A DNA stretch of 64,000 nucleotides from Microbacterium ulmi (GTDB lineage: Bacteria; Actinomycetota; Actinomycetes; Actinomycetales; Microbacteriaceae), in contig NZ_JAAOZF010000001.1 in NCBI RefSeq assembly GCF_011759705.1, positions 1,857,152 through 1,921,151 of the forward strand, given 5' to 3'. The position numbers were made by a program, and so were the translations under genes. Below are positions 51,564 through 60,343 of the stretch, piece after piece (position 1 is the first letter of the stretch; each line of letters opens with the position of its first letter). A model generated the notes under the pieces. That model ran no database searches. It was not told where the DNA came from and saw only the letters and a program-made list of their open reading frames with translations.

Positions 51564-51689
51564 CGCGGTGCGCCCGCTCGCCGCGGGAGCGGAGCACGAC
51601 GACGGCGTTCGCGGCGGCGACCCTGGTCGCCTGCGCGCGCCGGCATCGAGGCGGTCGGATCGATGGCCTGAGTCGCGTGCGGACTCTGC

Positions 51690-52487
51690 TCACCCCACGC
51701 GGATGCGGGTGTGCCGGAGGTCGCGCTCGATACCCTCGACGGCCAGCAGCAGTGGCGCGACGAAGTCGGATCCCTCCTCGCCGACGCGATCCCGGCGGGC
51801 GGGCGCGGCGACGTTGACAGCCGCAACCACGGCTCCCGTGCTGTCGTGGACGGGTGCAGCGACCGAGCGGAGACCCTCTTCGAGCTCCTGGTCGACGAGT
51901 GACCACCCCTGTGCCCCGATGCGCTCGAACTCGGCCCGCAGCGCGGCGCGATCGGTGATGGTGTACGGCGTGAGCGGAGAGAGACTCGCCGTGCGGAGGA
52001 ACTCGTCGCGCCGAGCGTCCGGCCCGCACGCGAGCATCGCGCGACCCATCGAGGTTGCGAATGCGGGGAGGCGCGTGCCGACGCCGATCGCGGCCGACAT
52101 GATGCGCCGGACCGCGACGCGGGCGACGTAGACGATCTCCCCGCCGTCGAGGATCGCGACCGACGACGACTCGCCCGTCTCGTCCGAGAGTCGCTGCAGG
52201 TGCGGCTGCGCGACGGCGGGCAGTCCCAGGCCCGAGAGATACGCATAGCCGAGCTCGAGCAGCCGGGGGCGCAGGTGGAACTCGCGGCCGTCTGTCCCGA
52301 CGTAGCCGAGCTCGACGAGCGTGTGCAGGAAGCGGCGCGCCGAGGCCCGGCTCAGTCCGGTCGCGCGGGAGACGTCGCTGAGGGTCAGGCTCGGCCGGTC
52401 GGCGTCGAAGGATCGGATGACGGCGAGCCCGCGATCGAGGGACTGGACGAACTCGCCGCCCCTCGCGTCCTGTGCCGCGTCGGCCAC
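51690..52487 (-). CDS. IclR-family regulator, PcaR-like
   Basis: 265-residue regulator. The winged helix is LSDVSRATGLSRASARRFLH (about residues 36-55); the effector domain follows (IMSAAIGVGTRLPAFATSMG; GLRSVAAPVHDSTGAVVAAV). The PcaR/PobR/CatR branch of IclR controls beta-ketoadipate genes, and this gene is divergent from pcaIJF with GAAC/GTTC inverted repeats between. GGGAGGGAGGG before GTG 52487 supports the start. It is a second IclR next to pca genes besides the one at 24877. Confidence 0.9.
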   Translation of the reverse strand: MADAAQDARGGEFVQSLDRGLAVIRSFDADRPSLTLSDVSRATGLSRASARRFLHTLVELGYVGTDGREFHLRPRLLELGYAYLSGLGLPAVAQPHLQRLSDETGESSSVAILDGGEIVYVARVAVRRIMSAAIGVGTRLPAFATSMGRAMLACGPDARRDEFLRTASLSPLTPYTITDRAALRAEFERIGAQGWSLVDQELEEGLRSVAAPVHDSTGAVVAAVNVAAPARRDRVGEEGSDFVAPLLLAVEGIERDLRHTRIRVG

Positions 52488-52543
52488 GATGCCCTCCCTC
52501 CCTGCGCCGCTTGCGCGGGATCGGTCCCCGACGGCTAAGATCG

Positions 52544-52574
52544 TACTATACGAACAGGTGTTCGCATGGCGAAC
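52544..52574 (+). promoter_or_regulatory. pcaIJF promoter with IclR-type operator
   Basis: A -10-like TACTAT (52544-52549) is followed by CGAACA-GG-TGTTCG (52551-52564) and an overlapping GTTCGC-ATG-GCGAAC (52560-52574). Interleaved GTTCG/CGAAC repeats of this kind are typical PcaR-type IclR sites. They lie 11 bp before the pcaI start and 63 bp from the divergent IclR gene. Confidence 0.7.
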
Positions 52575-52584
52575 AGGAGTCATC

Positions 52585-53343
52585 GTGATCGACAAGATCT
52601 TCCGGGATGCCGCCGCCGCGGTCGCGGACATCGTCGACGGCACCACTGTGCTGATCGGGGGATTCGGCCGGGCCGGGCAGCCCGTCGAGCTCATCGACGC
52701 CCTCATCGCGCACGGCGCGCGCGACCTGACGATCGTCAACAACAACGCGGGGAACGGCGACACGGGGCTCGCGGCGCTTCTCGCGACGGGCCGCGTGCGC
52801 AAGGTGGTCTGCTCCTTTCCGCGGCAACACGACTCGTGGGTCTTCGACGAGCTGTACCGGTCGGGGCGGATCGAGCTCGAGCTCGTCCCTCAGGGCAATC
52901 TCGCGGAGCGCATCCGTGCCGCGGGCGCCGGCATCGGCGCGTTCTATTCGCCCACGGGCGTCGGCACGCTGCTGGCCGAGGGCAAGGAGTCGCGGATCAT
53001 CGACGGCCGGGAGTACGTCCTCGAGTACCCCATCGCCGCCGACTATGCCCTCATCGGAGCACTGCGGGCGGACCGTTGGGGCAACCTCGTGTACCGCAAG
53101 ACCGCCCGCAACTTCGGCCCCGTCATGGCCGCCGCCGCCGCGACCACGATCGTGCAAGTCGACGAAGTCGTGCCGCTCGGCGGGCTGGATCCGGAGGCGG
53201 TCGTGACGCCCGGGATCTTCGTCGACCGCATCGTCGTCACGGGCCCCCGGCCCTGGCTGCGCGACGGCGCGTTCGTGGGTGGCGTCGACCTCGAGGGCAC
53301 GCCGCTCGACCCTGCGCCCGCCGCGACGGGGGTCGCCTCGTGA
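52585..53343 (+). CDS. pcaI: 3-oxoadipate CoA-transferase, subunit A
   Basis: 252-residue class I CoA-transferase alpha subunit. The glycine-rich oxyanion/CoA motif GTTVLIGGFGRAGQPVELI lies near the N-terminus; EYPIAADYALI and GNLVYRKTARNF are conserved further on. With PcaJ it moves CoA from succinyl-CoA to beta-ketoadipate. AGGAG precedes GTG 52585 by five bases. GTGA overlap with pcaJ. Confidence 0.93.
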   Translation: MIDKIFRDAAAAVADIVDGTTVLIGGFGRAGQPVELIDALIAHGARDLTIVNNNAGNGDTGLAALLATGRVRKVVCSFPRQHDSWVFDELYRSGRIELELVPQGNLAERIRAAGAGIGAFYSPTGVGTLLAEGKESRIIDGREYVLEYPIAADYALIGALRADRWGNLVYRKTARNFGPVMAAAAATTIVQVDEVVPLGGLDPEAVVTPGIFVDRIVVTGPRPWLRDGAFVGGVDLEGTPLDPAPAATGVAS

Positions 53344-53990
53344 GCACCCGCATCCGGCGCGAGGAACTGGCAGCCCGCATCGCCGCCGACATCCCGGACG
53401 GCTCCTATGTCAATCTGGGCATCGGTGCGCCGACGCTCGTCGCGAACCACCTTCCGGCCGATCTCGAGATCGTCCTGCACACCGAGAACGGCCTCCTCGG
53501 CATGGGCCCGGCGCCCCACGCGACCGAGGTCGATCCCGACCTCATCAACGCGGGGAAGCAGGCCGTGAGCGAGCTCCCGGGCGCCGCGTACTTCCACCAC
53601 GCGGACTCGTTCGGCATGATGCGCGGCGGCCACCTCGACGTCTGCGTCCTCGGCGCGTTCCAGGTGTCGGAGCGCGGCGATCTCGCCAACTGGTCGACGG
53701 GCGCACCGGGGGCCATCCCCGCGGTCGGAGGCGCGATGGACCTCGCGATCGGAGCGAAGTCCGTCTACGTCATGACCGATCTGCTCACGAGGTCGGGCAC
53801 CCCCAAACTCGTCCGCGCGTGCACGTACCCCCTCACGGGTGTCCGCTGCGTCACGCGCGTCTATACCGACCACGCCGTCTTCGACATCGCGCCCACGGGC
53901 TTCGTCGTGCGCGAGGCGTTCGGCGACAACACCGTCGACTCGCTGTCGGCGCTGACCGGGCTGACCCTGTCGTCGGCAGAGAGAGGATGA
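53340..53990 (+). CDS. pcaJ: 3-oxoadipate CoA-transferase, subunit B
   Basis: 216-residue beta subunit. The catalytic glutamate is in VLHTENGLLGMGP; YVNLGIGAPTLVANHL starts the fold and GGAMDLAIGAKSVYVM follows. It carries the covalent glutamyl-CoA during transfer. The start overlaps the pcaI stop; its stop overlaps pcaF (ATGA). Succinyl-CoA:acetoacetate transferase (scoB) is the alternative, but the adjacent thiolase and PcaR-type regulator favour pca. Confidence 0.92.
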   Translation: MSTRIRREELAARIAADIPDGSYVNLGIGAPTLVANHLPADLEIVLHTENGLLGMGPAPHATEVDPDLINAGKQAVSELPGAAYFHHADSFGMMRGGHLDVCVLGAFQVSERGDLANWSTGAPGAIPAVGGAMDLAIGAKSVYVMTDLLTRSGTPKLVRACTYPLTGVRCVTRVYTDHAVFDIAPTGFVVREAFGDNTVDSLSALTGLTLSSAERG

Positions 53991-55162
53991 CCATGACCGC
54001 GAGCTTCGTCTACGACGCCGTCCGCACACCCTTCGGACGCGCGGGAGGAGCGCTGTCGGGCATCCGCCCCGACGATCTCGCAGCCGTCGTCATGAGGGCG
54101 ACCGTCGAGCGGTCCGGGCTCGACCCCGCACTCATCGACGACGTCGTCTTCGGCGACGCGAACCAGGCGGGCGAGGACAATCGCGACGTCGCGCGGTTCG
54201 GAGCCCTGCTCGCGGGGTTCCCGACGACCGTGCCCGGCGCGACCGTGAACCGGCTGTGCGGCTCGGCCGTCGAAGCCGTGATCCAGGGATCGCGGGCGAT
54301 CGAGACGGGGGACTGCGCCATCGTCCTCGCGGGCGGCGTCGAGTCGATGAGCCGCGCACCGTTCGTCGTCGAGAAGTCGTCGAAGCCGTGGCCGGCCGTC
54401 GGCAACGCCACGATGTGGAACACGTCGATCGGCTGGCGTATGACGAACCCGCGCCTTCCGAAGGAGTGGACGATCTCCAACGGAGAGTCCGCCGAGAAGC
54501 TCGCTGCGCTCTATGGAATCTCGCGCGAACAGCAGGACGCCTTCGCCCTGCGCAGCCACCGCCTCGCCGCCGACGCATGGGCGGCCGGCGTCTACGACGA
54601 CGAGATCGTCCAGGTGCCGGGGGCCGCCCTGACGAGGGACGAGGGGATCCGCGACGACACGACGGCCGCGGCGCTCGCGAAGCTGCGCACGCTCTTCGCG
54701 GCCGACGGCAGCGTGACTGCGGGCAACTCGTCGTCGATCAACGACGGCGCCTCCGCCGTGCTCCTCGGGGCAGAGGGGGCGGTGGATGCCGAGCCGCTCG
54801 CCCGCATCGCGGGTCGCGGCGTCTTCGGGAACGACCCCGACGTCTTCGGTGTCGCGCCGGTCGAGGCGGCCAACCGTGCCCTCGCGCGTGCAGGACGCAC
54901 GTGGGCCGACGTCGACGTCGTCGAGCTCAACGAGGCCTTCGCATCACAGTCGCTCGCGTGCCTCGCGCTCTGGCCCGACCTGGATCCCGAGAAGGTCAAC
55001 GTCCACGGGGGAGCCATCGCGATCGGGCATCCGCTCGGAGCGTCGGGTGGCCGCATCATCGGCCACGCCGCGCACGAGCTGCGCCGCCGTGGAGGGGGCG
55101 TCGCGGTCGCCGCGATCTGCATCGGCGTCGGGCAGGGGCTCGCGGTCGTCCTCGAGCGGTAG
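53987..55162 (+). CDS. pcaF: 3-oxoadipyl-CoA thiolase
   Basis: 391-residue thiolase. Nucleophile Cys91 (NRLCGSAVEAV), His in GAIAIGHPLGASGGRI, second Cys in ICIGVGQG. It cleaves beta-ketoadipyl-CoA to acetyl-CoA and succinyl-CoA, finishing the pathway started at 25.7 kb. ATG 53987 overlaps the pcaJ stop, with a second ATG two codons on. The conserved PcaF-like features (VYDAVRTPFGRAGGALS; VVELNEAFASQSLACL) fit. Convergent with hpaI. Confidence 0.93.
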   Translation: MTMTASFVYDAVRTPFGRAGGALSGIRPDDLAAVVMRATVERSGLDPALIDDVVFGDANQAGEDNRDVARFGALLAGFPTTVPGATVNRLCGSAVEAVIQGSRAIETGDCAIVLAGGVESMSRAPFVVEKSSKPWPAVGNATMWNTSIGWRMTNPRLPKEWTISNGESAEKLAALYGISREQQDAFALRSHRLAADAWAAGVYDDEIVQVPGAALTRDEGIRDDTTAAALAKLRTLFAADGSVTAGNSSSINDGASAVLLGAEGAVDAEPLARIAGRGVFGNDPDVFGVAPVEAANRALARAGRTWADVDVVELNEAFASQSLACLALWPDLDPEKVNVHGGAIAIGHPLGASGGRIIGHAAHELRRRGGGVAVAAICIGVGQGLAVVLER

Positions 55163-55200
55163 CCCGTGCGGCCACCGGGCGCTCGTCCGCGTCCGCGCCC

Positions 55201-56001
55201 TCAGTACGACGCGCGTCCGGCGTCGAGTTCGCCCAGGTAGCGCGCCGCGAGCTGCTCGGTGCCGCGCGCGAGGAGAGAGACGTCCGCGCCGACGAGCAGG
55301 AAGGACGCCCCCGCCTCGGCGTACCGATCGGCGGTCGCCGGGTCGAACGCGTTGACGCCCACGGGCCTGCCCGCGGCGCGAACGGCTTCGAAGGTGCGCA
55401 GCACGGCGGCCACGACATCCGGGTGCGTCTGCTGACCGAGAAGACCCATCGACGCGGCGAGATCGCTGGGCCCGACGAAGACGCCGTCGACGCCGTCGAC
55501 GGCGGCGATCTCGGCTGCCGCCTCGACCGCGTGCGTCGTCTCGATCTGCACGAACACCGAGACGTGCTCGGCCGCGCTCGTGAGGTAGTCGTCGATGCGG
55601 TTCCACCTGCCCGAGCGGGCGAGCGCGTTGCCGACGCCGCGTCGTCCGCGCGGCGGGTACTGCGTCGCCGCCACGATCTCGCGCGCCTGGTCGGCCGACG
55701 ACACCATCGGCACGAGGAGGTTCTGCGCCCCGAGGTCGAGCACCTGCTTGATGACGACGGCGTCGCCCACCGGTACGCGCACGACGGGTGTCGCGGGGTA
55801 CGCGGCGATCGCCTGCAGCTGCGCGAGCGTCGACTCGAGCCCGTTCGGTGCGTGCTCCATGTCGATGAGGATCCAGTCCAGGCCCGCGCCGGCGCAGATC
55901 TCGGCGACGAGCGGGCTGCCCGAGCACGCCCACACGCCGAACAGCGGGCGCGATGCCTCGGCGAGGCGGTCGCGGAAGGTCGGGGTCAGACGAAGCGGCA
56001 T
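55201..56001 (-). CDS. hpaI: 4-hydroxy-2-oxo-heptane-1,7-dioate aldolase
   Basis: 266-residue class II HpcH/HpaI aldolase. Metal-ligand and active-site segments LDWILIDMEHAPNG, VFVQIETTHAVEA and GVFVGPSDLAASMGLLGQ are visible; QYPPRGRRGVGNALARSGRW is family-typical. It splits the hydrated hpa intermediate into pyruvate and succinic semialdehyde. It overlaps hpaH by 16 bp and is the last gene of the operon. YQ-type RhmA/GarL aldolases are less likely given context. Confidence 0.93.
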   Translation of the reverse strand: MPLRLTPTFRDRLAEASRPLFGVWACSGSPLVAEICAGAGLDWILIDMEHAPNGLESTLAQLQAIAAYPATPVVRVPVGDAVVIKQVLDLGAQNLLVPMVSSADQAREIVAATQYPPRGRRGVGNALARSGRWNRIDDYLTSAAEHVSVFVQIETTHAVEAAAEIAAVDGVDGVFVGPSDLAASMGLLGQQTHPDVVAAVLRTFEAVRAAGRPVGVNAFDPATADRYAEAGASFLLVGADVSLLARGTEQLAARYLGELDAGRASY

Positions 56002-56771
56002 GAGATGGTCCCCAGGGGTCCGTAGTCGGCCAGGACGGTGTCGCCCGCGGCGACCCACACGGGGCGCGTGAACGACCCCGCGAGCACGATCTCGCCGGCC
56101 TCGAGCCCGTCGCCGTGCTGCGCGAGCTTGTTCGCGAGCCATGCGACCCCCGTCGCGGGATGGTTCAGGACCCCGGCGGCGACGCCCGTCTCTTCGATCG
56201 TCTCGTTGCGGTAGAGGAGGGCGGAGATCCAGCGCAGGTCGACCGCGTCGGGCGCGACCGGGGTGCCGCCGAGGACCAGCCCGCCGTAGGCGGCGTTGTC
56301 GGCGATCGTGTCGACGATCGTGCGGCCCTCGAGCTCGATGTGCGAGTTGAGCAGCTCGAGCGCGGGCGTGACGTACTCCGTCGCGCGAAGGACGTCGAAC
56401 AGCGTGCAGCGCGGTCCCTCGAGAGGCTGTGCGAGGACGAACGCGAGCTCGACCTCGAGCCGCACGTTCGAGAACAGGCTGACCGGGATCTGCGACCCGT
56501 TCTCCCACACGGTGTCGTCGAACATGACACCGTAGTCGGGCTCCGTGATGCCCGTCGCCTGCTGCATCGCCTTCGACGTGAGCCCGATCTTCCGCCCGAC
56601 GAGCCGGTGGCCCGCCGCGAGCCGGCGCTCGCGCCACACGGCCTGGATCGCGTACGAGTCCTCGACCGTCGCGTCCGGGTGCCGGGCCGTGATCCGCGGG
56701 ATCACGCCGTGCGTGCGATCTGCCGCGGCGAGCTCGTCCGCGATCTGCGCGATCGTCTCCGCATCCAGCAT
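55986..56771 (-). CDS. hpaH: 2-oxo-hept-4-ene-1,7-dioate hydratase
   Basis: 261-residue hydratase of the FAH-related MhpD/HpaH group. [20 protein letters not shown] near residue 60 is characteristic, followed by [16 protein letters not shown] (metal-ligand Glu residues), [12 protein letters not shown] and [20 protein letters not shown]. It adds water to 2-oxohept-4-ene-1,7-dioate to feed HpaI. AAGGAGAG precedes ATG 56771. A 133-bp gap to hpaD contains a long inverted repeat. Confidence 0.93.
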   Translation of the reverse strand: MLDAETIAQIADELAAADRTHGVIPRITARHPDATVEDSYAIQAVWRERRLAAGHRLVGRKIGLTSKAMQQATGITEPDYGVMFDDTVWENGSQIPVSLFSNVRLEVELAFVLAQPLEGPRCTLFDVLRATEYVTPALELLNSHIELEGRTIVDTIADNAAYGGLVLGGTPVAPDAVDLRWISALLYRNETIEETGVAAGVLNHPATGVAWLANKLAQHGDGLEAGEIVLAGSFTRPVWVAAGDTVLADYGPLGTISCRFV

Positions 56772-56810
56772 CCGTCTCTCCTTCGTGGTCAGGCTAGCGT
56801 TCGTCGACCT

Positions 56811-56892
56811 GCAGAACTCCACGGATCCGCAGCCGATCCCGCGGGTTGACCGGTCACGCGCGAGGTCGTGCTCGAGTTCCGTGGAGTTCTGC
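56811..56892. repeat. 15-bp perfect inverted repeat enclosing 52 bp, between hpaD and hpaH
   Basis: GCAGAACTCCACGGA (56811-56825) and its exact complement TCCGTGGAGTTCTGC (56878-56892) bound a 52-bp interior. It occupies most of the only sizeable gap inside the hpa operon. It looks like a small repeated extragenic palindrome or MITE-like unit; as RNA it would form a strong stem that could protect or stop the upstream mRNA. Confidence 0.8.
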
Positions 56893-56904
56893 CGAGCCTC
56901 CGGA

Positions 56905-58050
56905 TCACAGCTGGTTGCCCAGCTTGTACTCCGGCATCGACGTCTCACTGGCGCGCGTGTAGGAGAAGCCGTCGGCGCCGATCGTGACCGCCATCTCGGA
57001 GGAGTCGGTGCGGGCGACGACAGGCTGCGGGTCGCCGTCGAGGTCGAGGACGAGGGACGCCTCGGTGTACCACGACGGCACGACGGGGTTGCCCCACCAG
57101 TCGCGGCGCTGGTTGTCGTGCACGTCCCACGTGACGACGGGGTTGTCGGGGTCTCCGGTGTAGTAGTCCTGCGTGTAGATCTCGACGCGGTGCCCGTCGG
57201 GGTCGCGCAGATAGAGATAGAACGCGTTCGAGACGCCGTGGCGGCCGGGGCCGCGCTCGATCGCATCGGACCGGCGGAGCGCTCCGAGCTTGTCGCAGAT
57301 CGCGAGGATGTTGTGCTTCTCGTGCGTCGAGAACGCGACGTGGTGCATGCGGGGGCCGTCGCCGCCCGTCATCGCCGTGTCGTGCACGGTGGGCTTGCGG
57401 CGCATCCAGGCGGCGTAGACGGTGCCTTCGTCGTCCTGGATGTCCTCCGTCACGCGGAAGCCCAGGTCCTGCATGAACGCGACGGCCCGCGGCACGTCGG
57501 GCGTCACCTGGTTGAAGTGGTCGAGGCGCACGAGGGCGCCGGGCGTGTACAGGTCGTAGCGCCACGCGAGCCGCTCGACGTGCAGGACGTCGTGGAAGAA
57601 CTCGTACGGGAAGCCGAGCGGGTCGGTCACGCGCACGGAGTCGCCGATGCCCTTGGTGAAGCCCCCGGGGTTGCGGCGCACGTCGCAGCCGAGCTCGGTG
57701 TAGAACGCGACGGCCTGATCGAGGTCCTCGGGTGTGCGCACGCGGTACGAGAACGCGGCGACGGCCGCGACGGGGCCCTGCCTCAGCACGAGGTTGTGGT
57801 GGATGAACTCCTCCATCGAGCGCAGGTAGACCGTGTTCTCGTCCTCCTCCGTCACGACGAGGTCGAGCACGTCGACGTAGAACTCGCGCGATGCCGCGAG
57901 GTCGGTCACGACGAGCTCCATGTACGCGCAGCGCAGGATGTCGGGCGGCGACGCCTGCGGCGTCGGCACCGGGTTGTCGCTGTGGATTGGGGCCTCCTGG
58001 CTCACGAAGAAGCCGGAGGAGGTGCGGGTCATGTCGTCGCGTCGGGTCAT
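56905..58050 (-). CDS. hpaD: Homoprotocatechuate 2,3-dioxygenase
   Basis: 381-residue type I extradiol dioxygenase built of VOC modules. Metal ligands His178 (LDHFN), His237 (RMHHVAF) and Glu290 (GHRVEIY) have the same spacing as the Brevibacterium fuscum enzyme ligands 155/214/267 (from memory). It opens 3,4-dihydroxyphenylacetate next to the hydroxyls using Fe(II) or Mn(II). The N-terminal 37 residues are a polar extension. Lies 30 bp after hpaE. Confidence 0.95.
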   Translation of the reverse strand: MTRRDDMTRTSSGFFVSQEAPIHSDNPVPTPQASPPDILRCAYMELVVTDLAASREFYVDVLDLVVTEEDENTVYLRSMEEFIHHNLVLRQGPVAAVAAFSYRVRTPEDLDQAVAFYTELGCDVRRNPGGFTKGIGDSVRVTDPLGFPYEFFHDVLHVERLAWRYDLYTPGALVRLDHFNQVTPDVPRAVAFMQDLGFRVTEDIQDDEGTVYAAWMRRKPTVHDTAMTGGDGPRMHHVAFSTHEKHNILAICDKLGALRRSDAIERGPGRHGVSNAFYLYLRDPDGHRVEIYTQDYYTGDPDNPVVTWDVHDNQRRDWWGNPVVPSWYTEASLVLDLDGDPQPVVARTDSSEMAVTIGADGFSYTRASETSMPEYKLGNQL

Positions 58051-58080
58051 GTCAGCGTCCTTGCTGTCGTGGAGAGGGAG

Positions 58081-59634
58081 TCAGTGGGATGCCGCGGCAT
58101 CCGTCTTGCCGAAGGTGGGGTTGTGGACCTCGCCGAGCGTGATGTGCACGGCCTGCTGGTCGGTGTAGAAGTCGATCGAGCGGTAGCCGCCCTCGTGCCC
58201 CAGGCCCGAGGCCTTCACGCCGCCGAAGGGCGTGCGCAGGTCGCGCACGTTGTTGGAGTTGAGCCACACCATCCCGGCCTCGACGGCCTGCGCGAAGTTG
58301 TGCGCGCGCTTCAGGTCGTTCGTCCACACGTAGGCGGCGAGGCCGTACTTCGTGTCGTTCGCGAGCGCCAGTGCCTCCTCGTCGGTGTCGAAGGGGGTGA
58401 TGGCGACGACGGGTCCGAAGATCTCCTCCTGGAAGATGCGGGCGTCGGGCGCGACATCGGCGAACACGGTCGGCGCGACGAAGTTGCCCGTCTCGAAGCC
58501 TTCGGGCCGTCCGCCGCCCGCGACGAGCCGGCCCTCGGTCTTTCCGAGCTCGACGTACGACATGACCTTCTCGTAATGCTCTGGGTGCACGAGCGCCCCG
58601 ACCTCGGTCGCGGGGTCGTGCGGGTACCCCACCACCACGCGCGCGGCCTGCGCGGCGTACCGCGAGACGAACTCGTCGTACACCTCGCGCTGCACGAGGA
58701 TGCGTGACCCCGCCGTGCAGCGCTCGCCGTTGAGCGAGAAGACGCCGAAGATCGTCGCGTCGATCGCGGCGTCCAGATCCGCGTCGGCGAAGACGATAGC
58801 GGGCGACTTGCCACCGAGCTCCATCGAGAGCCCCTTGAGGTACGGCGCGGCGTTGCCGAAGATCAGCCTGCCCGTCGAGCTCTCGCCGGTGAACGAGATG
58901 AGCGGCACGTCGGGATGCTTCACGAGGGCGTCTCCGGCATCCTCGCCCAGTCCGTTGACGAGGTTGAAGACGCCCTTCGGCAGCCCCGCCTCCTCGAAGA
59001 TCCCGGCCCACAGCGAGGCCGACAGCGGCGTGAACTCGGCCGGCTTGAGCACGACGGTGTTTCCCGTCGCGAGGGCGGGGCCGAGCTTCCACGACTCGAG
59101 CATGAAGGGCGTGTTCCACGGCGTGATGAGCCCCGCGACGCCGATCGGCTTGCGGTTGACGTAGTTGATCTGGCGTCCGGGCACCTTGTAGGTGTCGTCG
59201 GCCTGCGCGACGATCAGGTCGGCGAAGAACCGGAAGTTCTCGGCCGCGCGGCGGGCCTGCCCGAGCGCCTGCGTGATCGGCAGGCCCGAGTCGAACGACT
59301 CGAGCTCTGCGAGCCGCGCGTCGCGCGACTCGACGATGTCGGCGATGCGGTGGAGGATCCGCGACCGCTCGCGGGGGAGCATCCGGGGCCACGGGCCCTC
59401 GGCGAACGCCGTGCGGGCCGCCGCGACGGCGCGGTCGATGTCGGCCTTCTTGCCGGCAGCGGCCTGCAGGTAGACCTCGTTCGAGACGGGGTCGAGCACG
59501 TCGAACGTGTCGCCGTCCGCCGAGTCGACGAACGCGCCGTCGATGTAGTGCTGGATGCGCGTCGGCAGGTCGGCGGGGATGTGCCGCCCTGCGACAGGCT
59601 CAGGGACCAGGGCGATCGTCGCGGTGTCGGTCAT
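58081..59634 (-). CDS. hpaE: 5-carboxymethyl-2-hydroxymuconate semialdehyde dehydrogenase
   Basis: 517-residue NAD-dependent ALDH. Catalytic Cys306 (GERCTAGSR), Glu272 (MELGGKSPA), cofactor loop SFTGESSTG. It oxidises the ring-cleavage semialdehyde made by HpaD. Its place directly between the regulator and hpaD supports the assignment over a generic betaine-aldehyde dehydrogenase. The stop of the GntR gene lies 25 bp upstream; GGAGG precedes its ATG 59634. Confidence 0.94.
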   Translation of the reverse strand: MTDTATIALVPEPVAGRHIPADLPTRIQHYIDGAFVDSADGDTFDVLDPVSNEVYLQAAAGKKADIDRAVAAARTAFAEGPWPRMLPRERSRILHRIADIVESRDARLAELESFDSGLPITQALGQARRAAENFRFFADLIVAQADDTYKVPGRQINYVNRKPIGVAGLITPWNTPFMLESWKLGPALATGNTVVLKPAEFTPLSASLWAGIFEEAGLPKGVFNLVNGLGEDAGDALVKHPDVPLISFTGESSTGRLIFGNAAPYLKGLSMELGGKSPAIVFADADLDAAIDATIFGVFSLNGERCTAGSRILVQREVYDEFVSRYAAQAARVVVGYPHDPATEVGALVHPEHYEKVMSYVELGKTEGRLVAGGGRPEGFETGNFVAPTVFADVAPDARIFQEEIFGPVVAITPFDTDEEALALANDTKYGLAAYVWTNDLKRAHNFAQAVEAGMVWLNSNNVRDLRTPFGGVKASGLGHEGGYRSIDFYTDQQAVHITLGEVHNPTFGKTDAAASH

Positions 59635-59659
59635 GGGTAACCTCCGGTGTCGGATGGGG

Positions 59660-60343
59660 TCAGAAGGCCGGGAGGCCGAGGGTCTCGTCGGGGTGCTCGT
59701 GGATCATGTACGCGTCGAGCGTCGCGGAGCGGTGGCGCCGGGCCGCCTTCTCGATCTCGCCGAGCGGGGCGCCCGTCTCGATGAGCCGCACGATGTTCTC
59801 GTGCTCGCGCACGGACTCCTGGGCCCGGCCCGGCACGAAGCTGAAGGTCGAGTCGCGGAGGTGCCCGAGCCGCGCCCACTCGCTCTCGACCAGCTCGAGC
59901 ATGCGGGGATTGGCGCACTTGCCGAACAGCGTCGCGTGGAACTCCTGGTTGAGGCGGGTGAACGCCCGCGGGTCGAAGTCCTCCAGGATGCGGATCATGC
60001 GCTCGTTGACGGCGCGTGCACGACGGAGGTCGTCCGCCGTGAGCCTCCGGGCGGCGAGAGCGGTCGCTGCCCCCTCGAGGATCGAGAGCGCCTGCATGCT
60101 GTGGCGGTACTGCGAGTCGTCGACCATCGAGACGCGCGCGCCGACGTTGCGCTCGAACGTCACGAGTCCCTCGGCCTCGAGCTGGCGGATCGCCTCCCGC
60201 ACGGGCACGACGCTCATGTCGAGGTCGCCCGCGAGAGAGCCGAGCACGAGCCGGTATCCCGGCGTGAACTCCTGGTTCGCGATCCGCTCCTTGATCCACT
60301 GGTAGGCGCGCTGCGACTTGCTCTGCGTCTGGAGGTCGGTCAT
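59660..60343 (-). CDS. GntR-family (FadR/FCD) regulator of the hpa operon
   Basis: 227-residue regulator. The winged helix includes AYQWIKERIANQEFTPGYR and MSVVPVREAIRQLEAEGLVT; the FCD domain has LNQEFHATLFGKCANPRML and ESVREHENIVRLIETGAPL. It sits inside the hpa operon between the FAH-RraA gene and hpaE (ATGA overlap), so it is autoregulated with the pathway. Canonical hpa regulators in enterobacteria are MarR- (HpaR) and AraC-type; a GntR here differs. A GntR-like site lies at 61916. Confidence 0.9.
   Translation of the reverse strand: MTDLQTQSKSQRAYQWIKERIANQEFTPGYRLVLGSLAGDLDMSVVPVREAIRQLEAEGLVTFERNVGARVSMVDDSQYRHSMQALSILEGAATALAARRLTADDLRRARAVNERMIRILEDFDPRAFTRLNQEFHATLFGKCANPRMLELVESEWARLGHLRDSTFSFVPGRAQESVREHENIVRLIETGAPLGEIEKAARRHRSATLDAYMIHEHPDETLGLPAF

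Noticed and set aside
55163-55200. Terminator between pcaF and hpaI from GCCCG/CGGGC near 55166-55184
   Set aside because: The stem is only about five pairs with an eight-base loop in very GC-rich DNA; too weak to list as a feature.
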